Shown in pieces: positions 1-5,815 of a DNA stretch of 8,042 bases. Under the pieces are notes generated by a model. It worked only from the letters and a program-made list of their open reading frames with translations. It ran no database searches and was not told where the DNA came from. The stretch comes from Gammaproteobacteria bacterium (GTDB taxonomy: Bacteria > Pseudomonadota > Gammaproteobacteria > Chromatiales > Chromatiaceae): NCBI GenBank assembly GCA_024644505.1, contig JAHEHQ010000110.1:1-8042 (forward strand), written 5' to 3'. The translations under genes and the position numbers were made by a program. Within the stretch, counting starts at the first letter, position 1. The number at the start of each line of letters is the position of its first letter.

Positions 1-1482
1 CCCGGTCTGGCGATCCATCCCCCCATGCTCTACATGGGCTACGTGGGTTTCTCCGTGGCCTTCGCGTTTGCCATCGCCGCCATGTTGAGCGGCCGTCTGG
101 ATGCGGCCTGGGCGCGCTGGTCGCGGCCCTGGACCAACGTGGCCTGGGTGTTTCTCACCCTGGGCATCGCCCTCGGCAGCTGGTGGGCCTACTACGAACT
201 GGGCTGGGGCGGCTGGTGGTTCTGGGACCCGGTGGAAAATGCCTCTTTCATGCCCTGGCTGGTGGGCACGGCCCTGATGCACTCCCTTGCGGTGACGGAG
301 AAGCGGGGGGCCTTCAAGGCCTGGACGGTGCTGCTGGCCATTTTCGCCTTTTCCCTGAGCCTGCTGGGCACCTTCCTGGTACGCTCCGGCGTATTGACCT
401 CGGTGCACGCCTTCGCCACCGATCCGGAGCGGGGCGTCTTTATACTGATTTTTCTCTGTGTCGTGATCGGAGGCTCTCTCCTGCTCTACTCCTGGCGGGC
501 GTCCCAGATCCGCAGCACGGTGCAGTTCAAGGCGGTTTCGAGGGAGACGGGCCTGCTGCTGAATAATGTCTTTCTGGTGGTCACCGCCAGCGCCATTCTC
601 CTGGGCACCCTCTATCCCCTGATCCTGGATGCCCTGGGGGCGGGAAAGATCTCGGTGGGGCCGCCCTATTTCAACAGTGTGTTCATCCCCCTCACGATAC
701 CCCTGGCTCTGCTGGTGGGTGTTGGAGCCATTTCCCGCTGGAAGGAAGATGATCCGAAGCGGCTGATCGGTAAGCTCTGGATACCCCTGGTCGTCAGCAT
801 TGTGGCCGGGCTGGCTTTGCCGGCGCTCCTGGCCCCCTATTACAGCTGGGGGGCGGCATTGGGCCTGGTGTTGGCAATCTGGGTGGCACTGACCACGATG
901 GTCTGGCTGGTGGAACGGACCAGCGGTCGGCGGAGTTTCTGGCAGGGGGTGAAAACCACACCGCGGGGCGGCTGGGGCATGATGACGGGCCACATCGGCG
1001 TTGCCGTGTTTATCGTTGGCGTCTCTCTGACTTCTATTTACAGCGTCGAGAAGGATCTGCGCCTCGAACCGGGTCAAAGCTACAGCTTGGGCGGTTACGA
1101 TTTTCTTTTCGAGGGCGTCGAGGCTTTCAACGGCCCCAACTATAGCGGCGCCCGGGGCAGGGTGGAGGTGAGCCGGCAGGGCAGCGTCGTAACCCGGCTG
1201 TATCCTGAGAAACGCAACTACCGCACCGGCATGCCCATGACGGAAGCCGGGATCGACGCGGGCCTGACCCGGGACCTTTTTGTAGCCCTGGGAGAGCCAC
1301 TGGGCTCTCAGGGGGCCTGGAGCGTGCGGATCTATCACAAGCCGTTTATCCGCTGGATCTGGCTGGGTGCGATTTTCATGTCTATCGGCGGGTTACTGGC
1401 AGCCAGTGATCGGCGCTACTTCCAGCTTGCGCGCAAGGCCCGCGCGGTGGCCGGAGACACGGCGGCGGCGGGGACGGCATGA
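1..1482 (+). CDS. ccmF: Cytochrome c haem lyase subunit CcmF (5' end missing)
   Basis: Integral membrane protein of the System I cytochrome c maturation pathway. With CcmH and CcmI it takes haem from holo-CcmE and attaches it to the CxxCH cysteines of apocytochrome c in the periplasm. The reading frame is open from base 1 (PGLAIHPPMLYMGY), so the gene enters from the left. 493 residues are visible; family members are about 650, so roughly 150-160 N-terminal residues are missing. The tryptophan-rich WWD haem-handling motif (WGGWWFWDPVENASFMPWL) starts at base 205. Histidines at the places expected for the family's conserved haem ligands are at bases 16-18 (AIHPP), 280-282 (LMHSL), 406-408 (SVHAF) and 991-993 (TGHIG). 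Many hydrophobic membrane segments are visible. A C-terminal periplasmic domain (about bases 1040-1330) contains the family signatures YPEKRNY and MPMTEA, followed by a last membrane helix. The stop overlaps the ccmG start (ATGA). The ATG at 25 is an internal Met, not the true start. Confidence 0.97.
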   Translation, partial: PGLAIHPPMLYMGYVGFSVAFAFAIAAMLSGRLDAAWARWSRPWTNVAWVFLTLGIALGSWWAYYELGWGGWWFWDPVENASFMPWLVGTALMHSLAVTEKRGAFKAWTVLLAIFAFSLSLLGTFLVRSGVLTSVHAFATDPERGVFILIFLCVVIGGSLLLYSWRASQIRSTVQFKAVSRETGLLLNNVFLVVTASAILLGTLYPLILDALGAGKISVGPPYFNSVFIPLTIPLALLVGVGAISRWKEDDPKRLIGKLWIPLVVSIVAGLALPALLAPYYSWGAALGLVLAIWVALTTMVWLVERTSGRRSFWQGVKTTPRGGWGMMTGHIGVAVFIVGVSLTSIYSVEKDLRLEPGQSYSLGGYDFLFEGVEAFNGPNYSGARGRVEVSRQGSVVTRLYPEKRNYRTGMPMTEAGIDAGLTRDLFVALGEPLGSQGAWSVRIYHKPFIRWIWLGAIFMSIGGLLAASDRRYFQLARKARAVAGDTAAAGTA

Positions 1483-2015
1483 AGGCAAGGTATCTGGTCC
1501 CGCTGGGGATATTCGTCCTGCTGGTAGTATTCCTGGGAATCGGGTTGACCCTGAATCCCAGGGATGTGCCCTCGGTGCTGATCGACAAGCCCGCCCCCCG
1601 GTTTACCCTGCCCGATCTGTTCGATCCGGCACGCACGGTGAACGCCGCCGATTTTGACGGAGAGGTGTGGCTGCTCAATGTCTGGGGGACCTGGTGTCCT
1701 GAATGCTGGCGAGAACACGGTTTTCTGATGCAACTTGCGCGCAACGAGGGCGTCAAGATCGTCGGCATCGACTGGCGGGACGAACGGGCCGCCGCGCTGG
1801 AGATGCTGCGGAACGAGGGAAACCCCTTCGCTGCCGTTGGCTTCGACCCTGAGAGCACGGCGATCATGGACTGGGGGGTCTATGGTGCCCCGGAAACCTT
1901 TCTGATTGATAGGGCAGGCAATATCCGCTGGAAACATACCGGCGCACTTACACCGAAACTGTGGCGGGAAGAACTCCAGCCGCTGATGGCGAAACTCAAG
2001 GAACAAAGCCCGTGA
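1479..2015 (+). CDS. ccmG: Thiol:disulfide interchange protein CcmG/DsbE
   Basis: Membrane-anchored periplasmic thioredoxin-like protein that keeps the haem-binding cysteines of apocytochrome c, and/or CcmH, reduced using electrons from DsbD/CcdA. It has 178 residues, near the usual 180-185. Residues 5-25 form one uncleaved signal anchor. The thioredoxin fold follows, with the entry motif KPAPRFTLPDL at 37-47, the redox-active site WCPEC (Cys73, Cys76) and the cis-proline loop GVYGAPETFLID with Pro138. GVYGAPE is characteristic of CcmG rather than of general thioredoxins. The residue after the second Cys is Trp (CPECW), where many homologues carry Arg or Lys. The start ATG overlaps the ccmF stop, which supports translational coupling; upstream there is only a weak GGGGA ribosome site. 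The stop overlaps the ccmH GTG start. Confidence 0.96.
   Translation: MKARYLVPLGIFVLLVVFLGIGLTLNPRDVPSVLIDKPAPRFTLPDLFDPARTVNAADFDGEVWLLNVWGTWCPECWREHGFLMQLARNEGVKIVGIDWRDERAAALEMLRNEGNPFAAVGFDPESTAIMDWGVYGAPETFLIDRAGNIRWKHTGALTPKLWREELQPLMAKLKEQSP
1998..2003 (+). promoter_or_regulatory. Ribosome binding site that fixes the ccmH GTG start
   Basis: AAGGAA lies inside the end of ccmG, 8 bases before the GTG at 2012. It decides between that GTG and the in-frame ATG at 1961, which would give an implausible N-terminal extension. Confidence 0.7.
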
Positions 2016-2470
2016 GGCATCTGGTACTGCTGCTTACGTTGTCATTGTCGGTTTTGGCCGTGGAGGCCAGGGTCGAGGCCTACCACTTCGATGACCCGGT
2101 ACAGGAGGCGCGCTACAAACAGCTCATCGATGAACTGAGGTGCCTGGTCTGCCAGAACCAGAACCTGGCCGATTCCAATGCCGAACTGGCACAGGACATG
2201 CGCCGCCTGACCTACGAGATGGTGAGCAAGGGGGCCAGCAACGAGGAGGTTGCTATGTTCATGGTTGAGCGATACGGCGACTTCGTGCTCTACCGGCCAC
2301 CGTTCAAGACCTCGACCGCAATGCTCTGGATCGGGCCCTTTATCATACTGGCGGTGGGTGTGCTGGTGCTGGTGATGTTTATTCGAAAACGGGCAGGGGA
2401 GCCGTCGCCGGCGCTCGACACCCAGGATCACGAGCGCGCTAAACGCCTCCTTGATGATAAGGGAAGATGA
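2012..2470 (+). CDS. ccmH: Cytochrome c maturation thioredox protein CcmH (short form)
   Basis: Periplasmic membrane-anchored thiol protein of the CcmF/H/I haem ligation complex. It is thought to hold or reduce apocytochrome c cysteines together with CcmG. It has 152 residues. The hydrophobic N-terminus (MRHLVLLLTLSLSVLAVEA) is a clear signal peptide. The family motif LRCLVCQNQ carries the active-site pair Cys44 and Cys47, followed by NLADSNAELAQDMR. A single membrane helix lies at about 103-124 (TAMLWIGPFIILAVGVLVL), then a short charged tail. I chose GTG at 2012 because it overlaps the ccmG stop (GTGA), has an AAGGAA ribosome site 8 bases upstream and yields an intact signal peptide. An ATG at 1961 in the same frame would bury the signal peptide behind 17 charged residues inside ccmG. 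CcmH and CcmI are separate proteins here, unlike the fused CcmH of Escherichia coli. Confidence 0.95.
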   Translation: MRHLVLLLTLSLSVLAVEARVEAYHFDDPVQEARYKQLIDELRCLVCQNQNLADSNAELAQDMRRLTYEMVSKGASNEEVAMFMVERYGDFVLYRPPFKTSTAMLWIGPFIILAVGVLVLVMFIRKRAGEPSPALDTQDHERAKRLLDDKGR

Positions 2471-3726
2471 TGCTTTTCTGGATAATTTCGGCGGCCCTGA
2501 TGCTGGTCGCCCTGGTCATTCTCGCCCCCGCCCTGCTGCGTTCGGGTTCATCCGAAACCTCTGACCGTGACAGTCAGAATGTGGTGATCGCCCGGGAGCG
2601 CCTGGCTGAACTGAACACGGAAAAGGAGCAGGGCAACCTGACCGAAGAACAGTTCGACAAGGCGAAGCGTGAGCTGGAACAGGCGCTGCTCCTCGACCTG
2701 GATCAGACGGTCGACAACACGGACATGTCGACCGCCTCCGGTGTGGGCCGATTGACGCTGGGGGCCATGGTCTTGCTCGTTCCGGCGCTCACGGTGGGCC
2801 TGTACTATCACCTGGGCTCGCCGGAAATGACCCGCCCGACCCAGGAGCGCGTGGCCGGTGCCCCCCACCAGGGGGGGGAGGCCATGCCTTCGGTTGAAGA
2901 GATGATGGCGGCCCTGATGGCGCGACTGGAGGAGAATCCCGAAGACAGCGAAGGCTGGTTCCTGCTGGGTCGCAGTTACATGGCGCTCGATAACTATGCC
3001 ATGGCCTCCCAGGCGTTTGAGAGGCTGCATCTGCTGGTTGGGGATGATCCCGTGGTTCTGCTGTCCTGGGCGGATGCCCAGGCCATGGCGCAGAAGGGTA
3101 ATCTGGCAGGCAAGCCCTCGGAGCTGATTCGCAAAGCGGTGAAGCTGGCACCGGAAGACACCACCGCCCTCTGGCTGGCGGGGATGGTGGAGGATCAGTC
3201 CGGAAACCATCAGCTTGCCATCAGCTATTGGGAACGCCTGGAACCGAAGATCAAGGATGACCCGGAGTCCCGACAGCGTATTGAGTCCCTGCTGGCGTCG
3301 GCGCGGGAGAAGGCCGGCAGTGGAGAGCCGGCAGGCCCTGGTTCCGAACCGGTTGCTGTTTCAACGGCGGCAACTGCGACAACGGGGATAACCGTCAGGG
3401 TTGATCTGTCGCCGGAATTCAGAGGCAAGGTCGGACCGGAAGAGAGCCTGTTTATCTATGCCAGGGCCCTTGAAGGCCCCAGAATGCCCCTGGCTGCGGC
3501 CAGACGCAAAGTCAGCGACCTGCCCCTGGATCTCACCCTGGATGACTCCACTGCCATGATGCCGGCCATGAGGCTGTCAAATTTTGAACAGGTGCTGGTG
3601 GGTGCCCGGGTTTCCCGCTCGGGGGAGGCCATGGCCAGGAGCGGTGACCTGTCAGGGGAAGTGGCGCCGGTCAGGGTGGGCGCGGCCGGTACCGTCGAGA
3701 TTCTGATCGATAAACTGGTGCCCTAG
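2467..3726 (+). CDS. ccmI: Cytochrome c biogenesis protein CcmI (CycH), TPR apocytochrome chaperone
   Basis: Membrane chaperone that binds the C-terminal part of apocytochromes c and presents them to CcmF/CcmH. It has 419 residues. Domains in order: membrane helix at about 3-24; a cytoplasmic segment at 36-80 with the CcmI N-terminal signature (IARERLAELNTEKEQGNLTEEQF), probably coiled-coil; membrane helix at 95-116; a periplasmic TPR block at about 143-275 (GWFLLGRSYMALDNYAMASQAFERL, then ALWLAGMVEDQSGNHQLAISYWERL); an Ala/Gly/Pro/Ser-rich linker at 283-305; and a C-terminal beta-rich CcmI/CycH domain at 307-419 (LFIYARALEGPRMPLAAARR, ending VEILIDKLVP). The start overlaps the ccmH stop (ATGA). 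A second ATG follows directly at 2470 and could be the real start, since AAGGGAAG is slightly better spaced for it. This is the last gene of the visible ccm operon. Confidence 0.93.
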   Translation: MMLFWIISAALMLVALVILAPALLRSGSSETSDRDSQNVVIARERLAELNTEKEQGNLTEEQFDKAKRELEQALLLDLDQTVDNTDMSTASGVGRLTLGAMVLLVPALTVGLYYHLGSPEMTRPTQERVAGAPHQGGEAMPSVEEMMAALMARLEENPEDSEGWFLLGRSYMALDNYAMASQAFERLHLLVGDDPVVLLSWADAQAMAQKGNLAGKPSELIRKAVKLAPEDTTALWLAGMVEDQSGNHQLAISYWERLEPKIKDDPESRQRIESLLASAREKAGSGEPAGPGSEPVAVSTAATATTGITVRVDLSPEFRGKVGPEESLFIYARALEGPRMPLAAARRKVSDLPLDLTLDDSTAMMPAMRLSNFEQVLVGARVSRSGEAMARSGDLSGEVAPVRVGAAGTVEILIDKLVP

Positions 3727-3738
3727 GAGGCTGTCAGC

Positions 3739-3780
3739 AGGCCCAAAAACCACGGGAAAGGGCTCGGCGGGCCTCTTTTT
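3739..3780 (+). terminator. Probable Rho-independent terminator of the ccm operon
   Basis: AGGCCC (3739-3744) and GGGCCT (3769-3774) form a perfect 6-pair GC-rich stem 12 bases after the ccmI stop, followed by C and five T. The loop is long (24 bases) and holds a competing GGGCT at 3760-3764, so the exact fold is uncertain. Position and T-tract support termination. Confidence 0.45.
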
Positions 3781-3894
3781 CCCTCATCAAGATACGCCCG
3801 GGCTTGTGTCGGCAGGATTCCCAGGCTCTCAAGGGTGTCCTTACCCTGTCAATTCCAAGTGTTTTTTGCCCCCGAAATTCTGTGCTCCAGTACC

Positions 3895-3921
3895 TAAAGG
3901 TTCCTATAACAGCGCCGATAG
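3895..3921 (+). promoter_or_regulatory. Near-consensus sigma-28 (FliA) flagellar promoter
   Basis: TAAAGGTT (3895-3902), 11 bases, then GCCGATAG (3914-3921). The established FliA consensus is TAAAGTTT-N11-GCCGATAA, so 14 of 16 specified bases match with exact spacing. Transcription would start near 3927-3930, giving a leader of about 100 bases before the HDOD start at 4027. A TATAAC hexamer (3905-3910) inside the spacer could serve as a sigma-70 -10, but it has no good -35 partner. Confidence 0.6.
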
Positions 3922-4011
3922 TTAACCTATCCAGGAACTAAACTCTGGATAAAAAAGAGGATAAATCGTCGGGGATTGCGTTGGGATCCGGTATCACTGG
4001 ATGCCTTCATC

Positions 4012-4022
4012 GAGGGGAAAGG
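4012..4022 (+). promoter_or_regulatory. Ribosome binding site that selects the HDOD ATG start
   Basis: GAGGGGAAAGG ends 4 bases before the ATG at 4027, with AGGGG 9 bases away. It favours 4027 over the in-frame TTG at 3976, whose nearest purine runs are badly spaced. Confidence 0.6.
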
Positions 4023-4026
4023 TTTG

Positions 4027-4890
4027 ATGACTACTGTCTGGGAAAAGGTTACGGGGAATGCAAAGTTAATCTCTCCGCCGGAGGTCTATCTGAGGTTGAG
4101 GGAAGTACTGAGTCAACCTGATTTTGCCATGTCCGATGTGGCGGTAGTGATCAGCAAAGATCCTGCACTGTCTACCCGTATTCTGCGTCTGGTCAACAGT
4201 TCCTTTTTCGGGTTTGCCTCGAAAATCGATACCGTCTTCCGCGCGGTCAATCTTCTCGGAACTCATCAGGTTTACGACCTGGTGCTGGCTACGTCGGTCA
4301 CCCAGTCTTTCAACGGCATGTCCAACGAGGTCATGGACATGGCCACGTTCTGGCGACGCAGCATCTATTGTGGTCTGGTGGCCCGGCAACTGGCGGGGCT
4401 GTGCAATGTTCTGGACAATGAAAGGCTGTTTGTTGCCGGTCTGCTCAAGGACATAGGCCATCTCATCATGTACCAGAGCATCCCGGAACTCTCTGAACGT
4501 GCGATCCGGCAGGCAGATGAGACCCTGCGGCCCCTGTATCTGGTGGAACGTGAACTGATCGGTATCGATTACGCCCGCGTCGGCGGCGTACTGATGCGTC
4601 AGTGGCAGCTTCCGGACAGCCTGCGTGAATCCACTGAACTCCATGTCGAACCCCAGCGATCCCAGGATTTTTCCCTGGCAACGGCGCTCATACATATCTC
4701 AGCCCTCATGACCGATGCCCTGGATACCCAGGAGGAGTTCGGTGCGGGCAGGTTGGAGCCCAGCAGCGAGGCGATGGAATTGACGGGTCTTACCCTGGAA
4801 CAATGCCAGACGGTTCAGGGCGAGGCCGAGCAGGAGATCGATGGCGTGTTGCAGTCGATTATGCCCGCCGCCAGGACAGCCATAGGTTAG
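4027..4890 (+). CDS. HDOD domain protein, probable signalling/motility regulator
   Basis: Single-domain HDOD protein of 287 residues with no signal peptide or membrane helix, so cytoplasmic. HDOD domains are catalytically inactive relatives of HD phosphohydrolases found in bacterial signalling proteins. The domain runs from about 14 to 230. Family features: LISPPEVYLRLREVL (14-28), VAVVISKDPALSTRILRLVNS (38-58), FFGFASKIDTVFRAVNLLGT (60-79) and, where true HD enzymes have LLHDIG, the sequence GLLKDIG (138-144) with Lys in place of the metal-binding His. A WQLPDSLRESTELH segment (193-206) follows. Residues about 235-287 form an acidic, Gln/Glu-rich tail without a known domain. It stands alone after the ccm terminator and converges on rph. 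The upstream FliA-like promoter suggests expression with late flagellar/chemotaxis genes; HDOD proteins have been tied to motility in some proteobacteria. The precise role is not known. An alternative TTG start at 3976 would add 17 residues. Confidence 0.9.
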   Translation: MTTVWEKVTGNAKLISPPEVYLRLREVLSQPDFAMSDVAVVISKDPALSTRILRLVNSSFFGFASKIDTVFRAVNLLGTHQVYDLVLATSVTQSFNGMSNEVMDMATFWRRSIYCGLVARQLAGLCNVLDNERLFVAGLLKDIGHLIMYQSIPELSERAIRQADETLRPLYLVERELIGIDYARVGGVLMRQWQLPDSLRESTELHVEPQRSQDFSLATALIHISALMTDALDTQEEFGAGRLEPSSEAMELTGLTLEQCQTVQGEAEQEIDGVLQSIMPAARTAIG

Positions 4891-4907
4891 AATCAGTTAC
4901 TAGACAC

Positions 4908-4994
4908 GCAGCCTGCGTTGAGCGCAGCGAAACGCGGGTTATAATTATCGATTGCCCGAAGACCCCGTGTTTCGCTGCGCTCAACACAGGCTAC
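4908..4994. repeat. Inverted pair of REP elements (REPIN/BIME-like unit)
   Basis: Two 31-base elements in opposite orientation, 4908-4938 and 4964-4994, separated by a 25-base AT-richer spacer. They match at 28 of 31 positions as inverted copies. Each starts at its outer edge with a GTAG-type tetranucleotide (GCAG on the left, GTAG on the complement of the right), followed by an 8-pair hairpin with an 11-base loop GAGCGCAGCGA. The left stem is CCTGCGTT/AACGCGGG, the right (on the complement) CCTGTGTT/AACACGGG. This is the architecture of REP sequences mobilised by RAYT transposases. The pair lies between the 3' ends of two convergent genes (HDOD and rph), where such units commonly sit, and it could also act as a bidirectional transcription stop or mRNA 3' stabiliser. 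Confidence 0.8.
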
Positions 4995-5020
4995 AATACT
5001 CAGCTGTCAGTCCTTGGCCC

Positions 5021-5734
5021 CTAAGCCAACGCCCTCCGTTGGCCTTCCATAATCTCATCGATTCCCTTGCGTGCCAATTCCAGCATCTCCTGCAATTCCG
5101 TCATGTGAAAGGCGTGGCCCTCAGCGGTACCCTGCAGCTCTATGAATGCGCCGTTGTCGTTCATCACCACGTTCATGTCGGTTTCCGCATTGGAGTCTTC
5201 GCTATAGTCAAGATCCAGTACCGGTGCACCTCGATATATACCGACGGAGACCGAAGCGACCATGCCGTGAATAGGGTTGCCGGTTAGCTTGTTCTTCCGA
5301 ATCAACGTATCCACCGCATCGCACAGGGAGACGTAAGCACCGGAGATCGAGGCGGTTCTGGTGCCGCCGTCGGCCTGGATGACATCACAATCCAGGGTAA
5401 TGGTGCGTTCTCCCAATGCCCGAAGGTCGACGACGGCACGGAGAGACCTTCCAATCAGACGCTGGATCTCCAGGGTGCGGCCGCCCTGTTTTCCCCTGGC
5501 GGCCTCCCGGCCCATACGATCGCCTGTCGAGCGCGGCAGCATACCGTACTCCGCGGTGACCCAGCCCTGGCCGCTGCCCTTGAGGAAGCGGGGTACCCGG
5601 TCCTCCACGCTGGCATTACAGATCACCCGGGTATCACCAAATGAAACCAGGACCGAGCCTTCCGCATGTTTGGTAAATCCCCGGGTGAACTCCACGGCAC
5701 GCATCTGATCGGGGTTGCGATTGCTGGGTCTCAT
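5021..5734 (-). CDS. rph: Ribonuclease PH
   Basis: Phosphorolytic 3'-5' exoribonuclease that trims tRNA 3' ends and takes part in structured-RNA and rRNA decay, using inorganic phosphate and releasing nucleoside diphosphates. It forms a hexameric ring. It has 237 residues, essentially the same as the 238 of E. coli, so it is complete. The N-terminus MRPSNRNPDQMR matches the RPSxR family start (Asn where Gly is usual). Phosphate-binding arginines are Arg86 (KQGGRTLEIQ) and Arg126 (ADGGTRTAS). The catalytic acidic region is LDLDYSEDSNAETDMN (173-188). WVTAEYGMLPR and LKGSGQGW are also typical. The frame stays open upstream to 5914, but the ATG at 5734 gives the correct family N-terminus, and an AAGGA site (complement of 5746-5750) lies 11 bases before it. 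It probably follows the phosphatase gene in one transcript after a 70-base gap. The more usual downstream neighbour rdgB is not present. Confidence 0.97.
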   Translation of the reverse strand: MRPSNRNPDQMRAVEFTRGFTKHAEGSVLVSFGDTRVICNASVEDRVPRFLKGSGQGWVTAEYGMLPRSTGDRMGREAARGKQGGRTLEIQRLIGRSLRAVVDLRALGERTITLDCDVIQADGGTRTASISGAYVSLCDAVDTLIRKNKLTGNPIHGMVASVSVGIYRGAPVLDLDYSEDSNAETDMNVVMNDNGAFIELQGTAEGHAFHMTELQEMLELARKGIDEIMEGQRRALA

Positions 5735-5788
5735 GATGTCTGATTTCCTTTTGGAGATTTGATACTTGATTGCACGTTGGCTGCTTAT

Positions 5789-5815
5789 GGGTATCCGCGC
5801 GGGATTACCCCTTTT
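5789..5815 (+). terminator. Terminator-like hairpin with T-tract, antisense to the local genes
   Basis: GGGTATCC (5789-5796) pairs with GGATTACCC (5802-5810) through one bulged T and a 5-base loop, and CTTTTT follows at 5811-5816. The T-tract is on the + strand, whereas the flanking genes are on the - strand, and the hairpin includes the phosphatase stop codon. On the - strand it would be a hairpin without a U-tract in the phosphatase-rph gap, perhaps affecting mRNA processing. Confidence 0.3.

Noticed and set aside
1416..2006. Open frame of 196 codons on the - strand over ccmG
   Set aside because: It is the shadow of a fully convincing ccmG, with no domain and Pro/Arg/Gln-rich nonsense composition.
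2548..3210. Open frame of 220 codons on the - strand over ccmI
   Set aside because: It is antisense to ccmI, whose domains are clear; the composition (His/Gln/Arg-rich) is typical of shadow frames.
3905..3910. TATAAC as a sigma-70 -10 box
   Set aside because: The bases 17 upstream (GTGCTC) do not resemble a -35 box; the overlapping sigma-28 pattern fits far better.
3899..3938. Nested short inverted repeats (GGTTCCT...AGGAAC and TAAC...GTTA) as an operator
   Set aside because: Arms of 4-6 bases with a long gap are expected by chance and overlap the sigma-28 elements; there is no support for a specific regulator.
3976..4026. TTG start for the HDOD gene adding 17 residues
   Set aside because: It is a poor start codon without a well-spaced ribosome site, whereas the ATG at 4027 has GAGGGGAAAGG directly upstream. 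It is not fully excluded.
4908..4994. CRISPR-like array
   Set aside because: There are only two copies, they are inverted relative to each other, and no further repeats or cas genes are seen; the pattern is that of a REP doublet.
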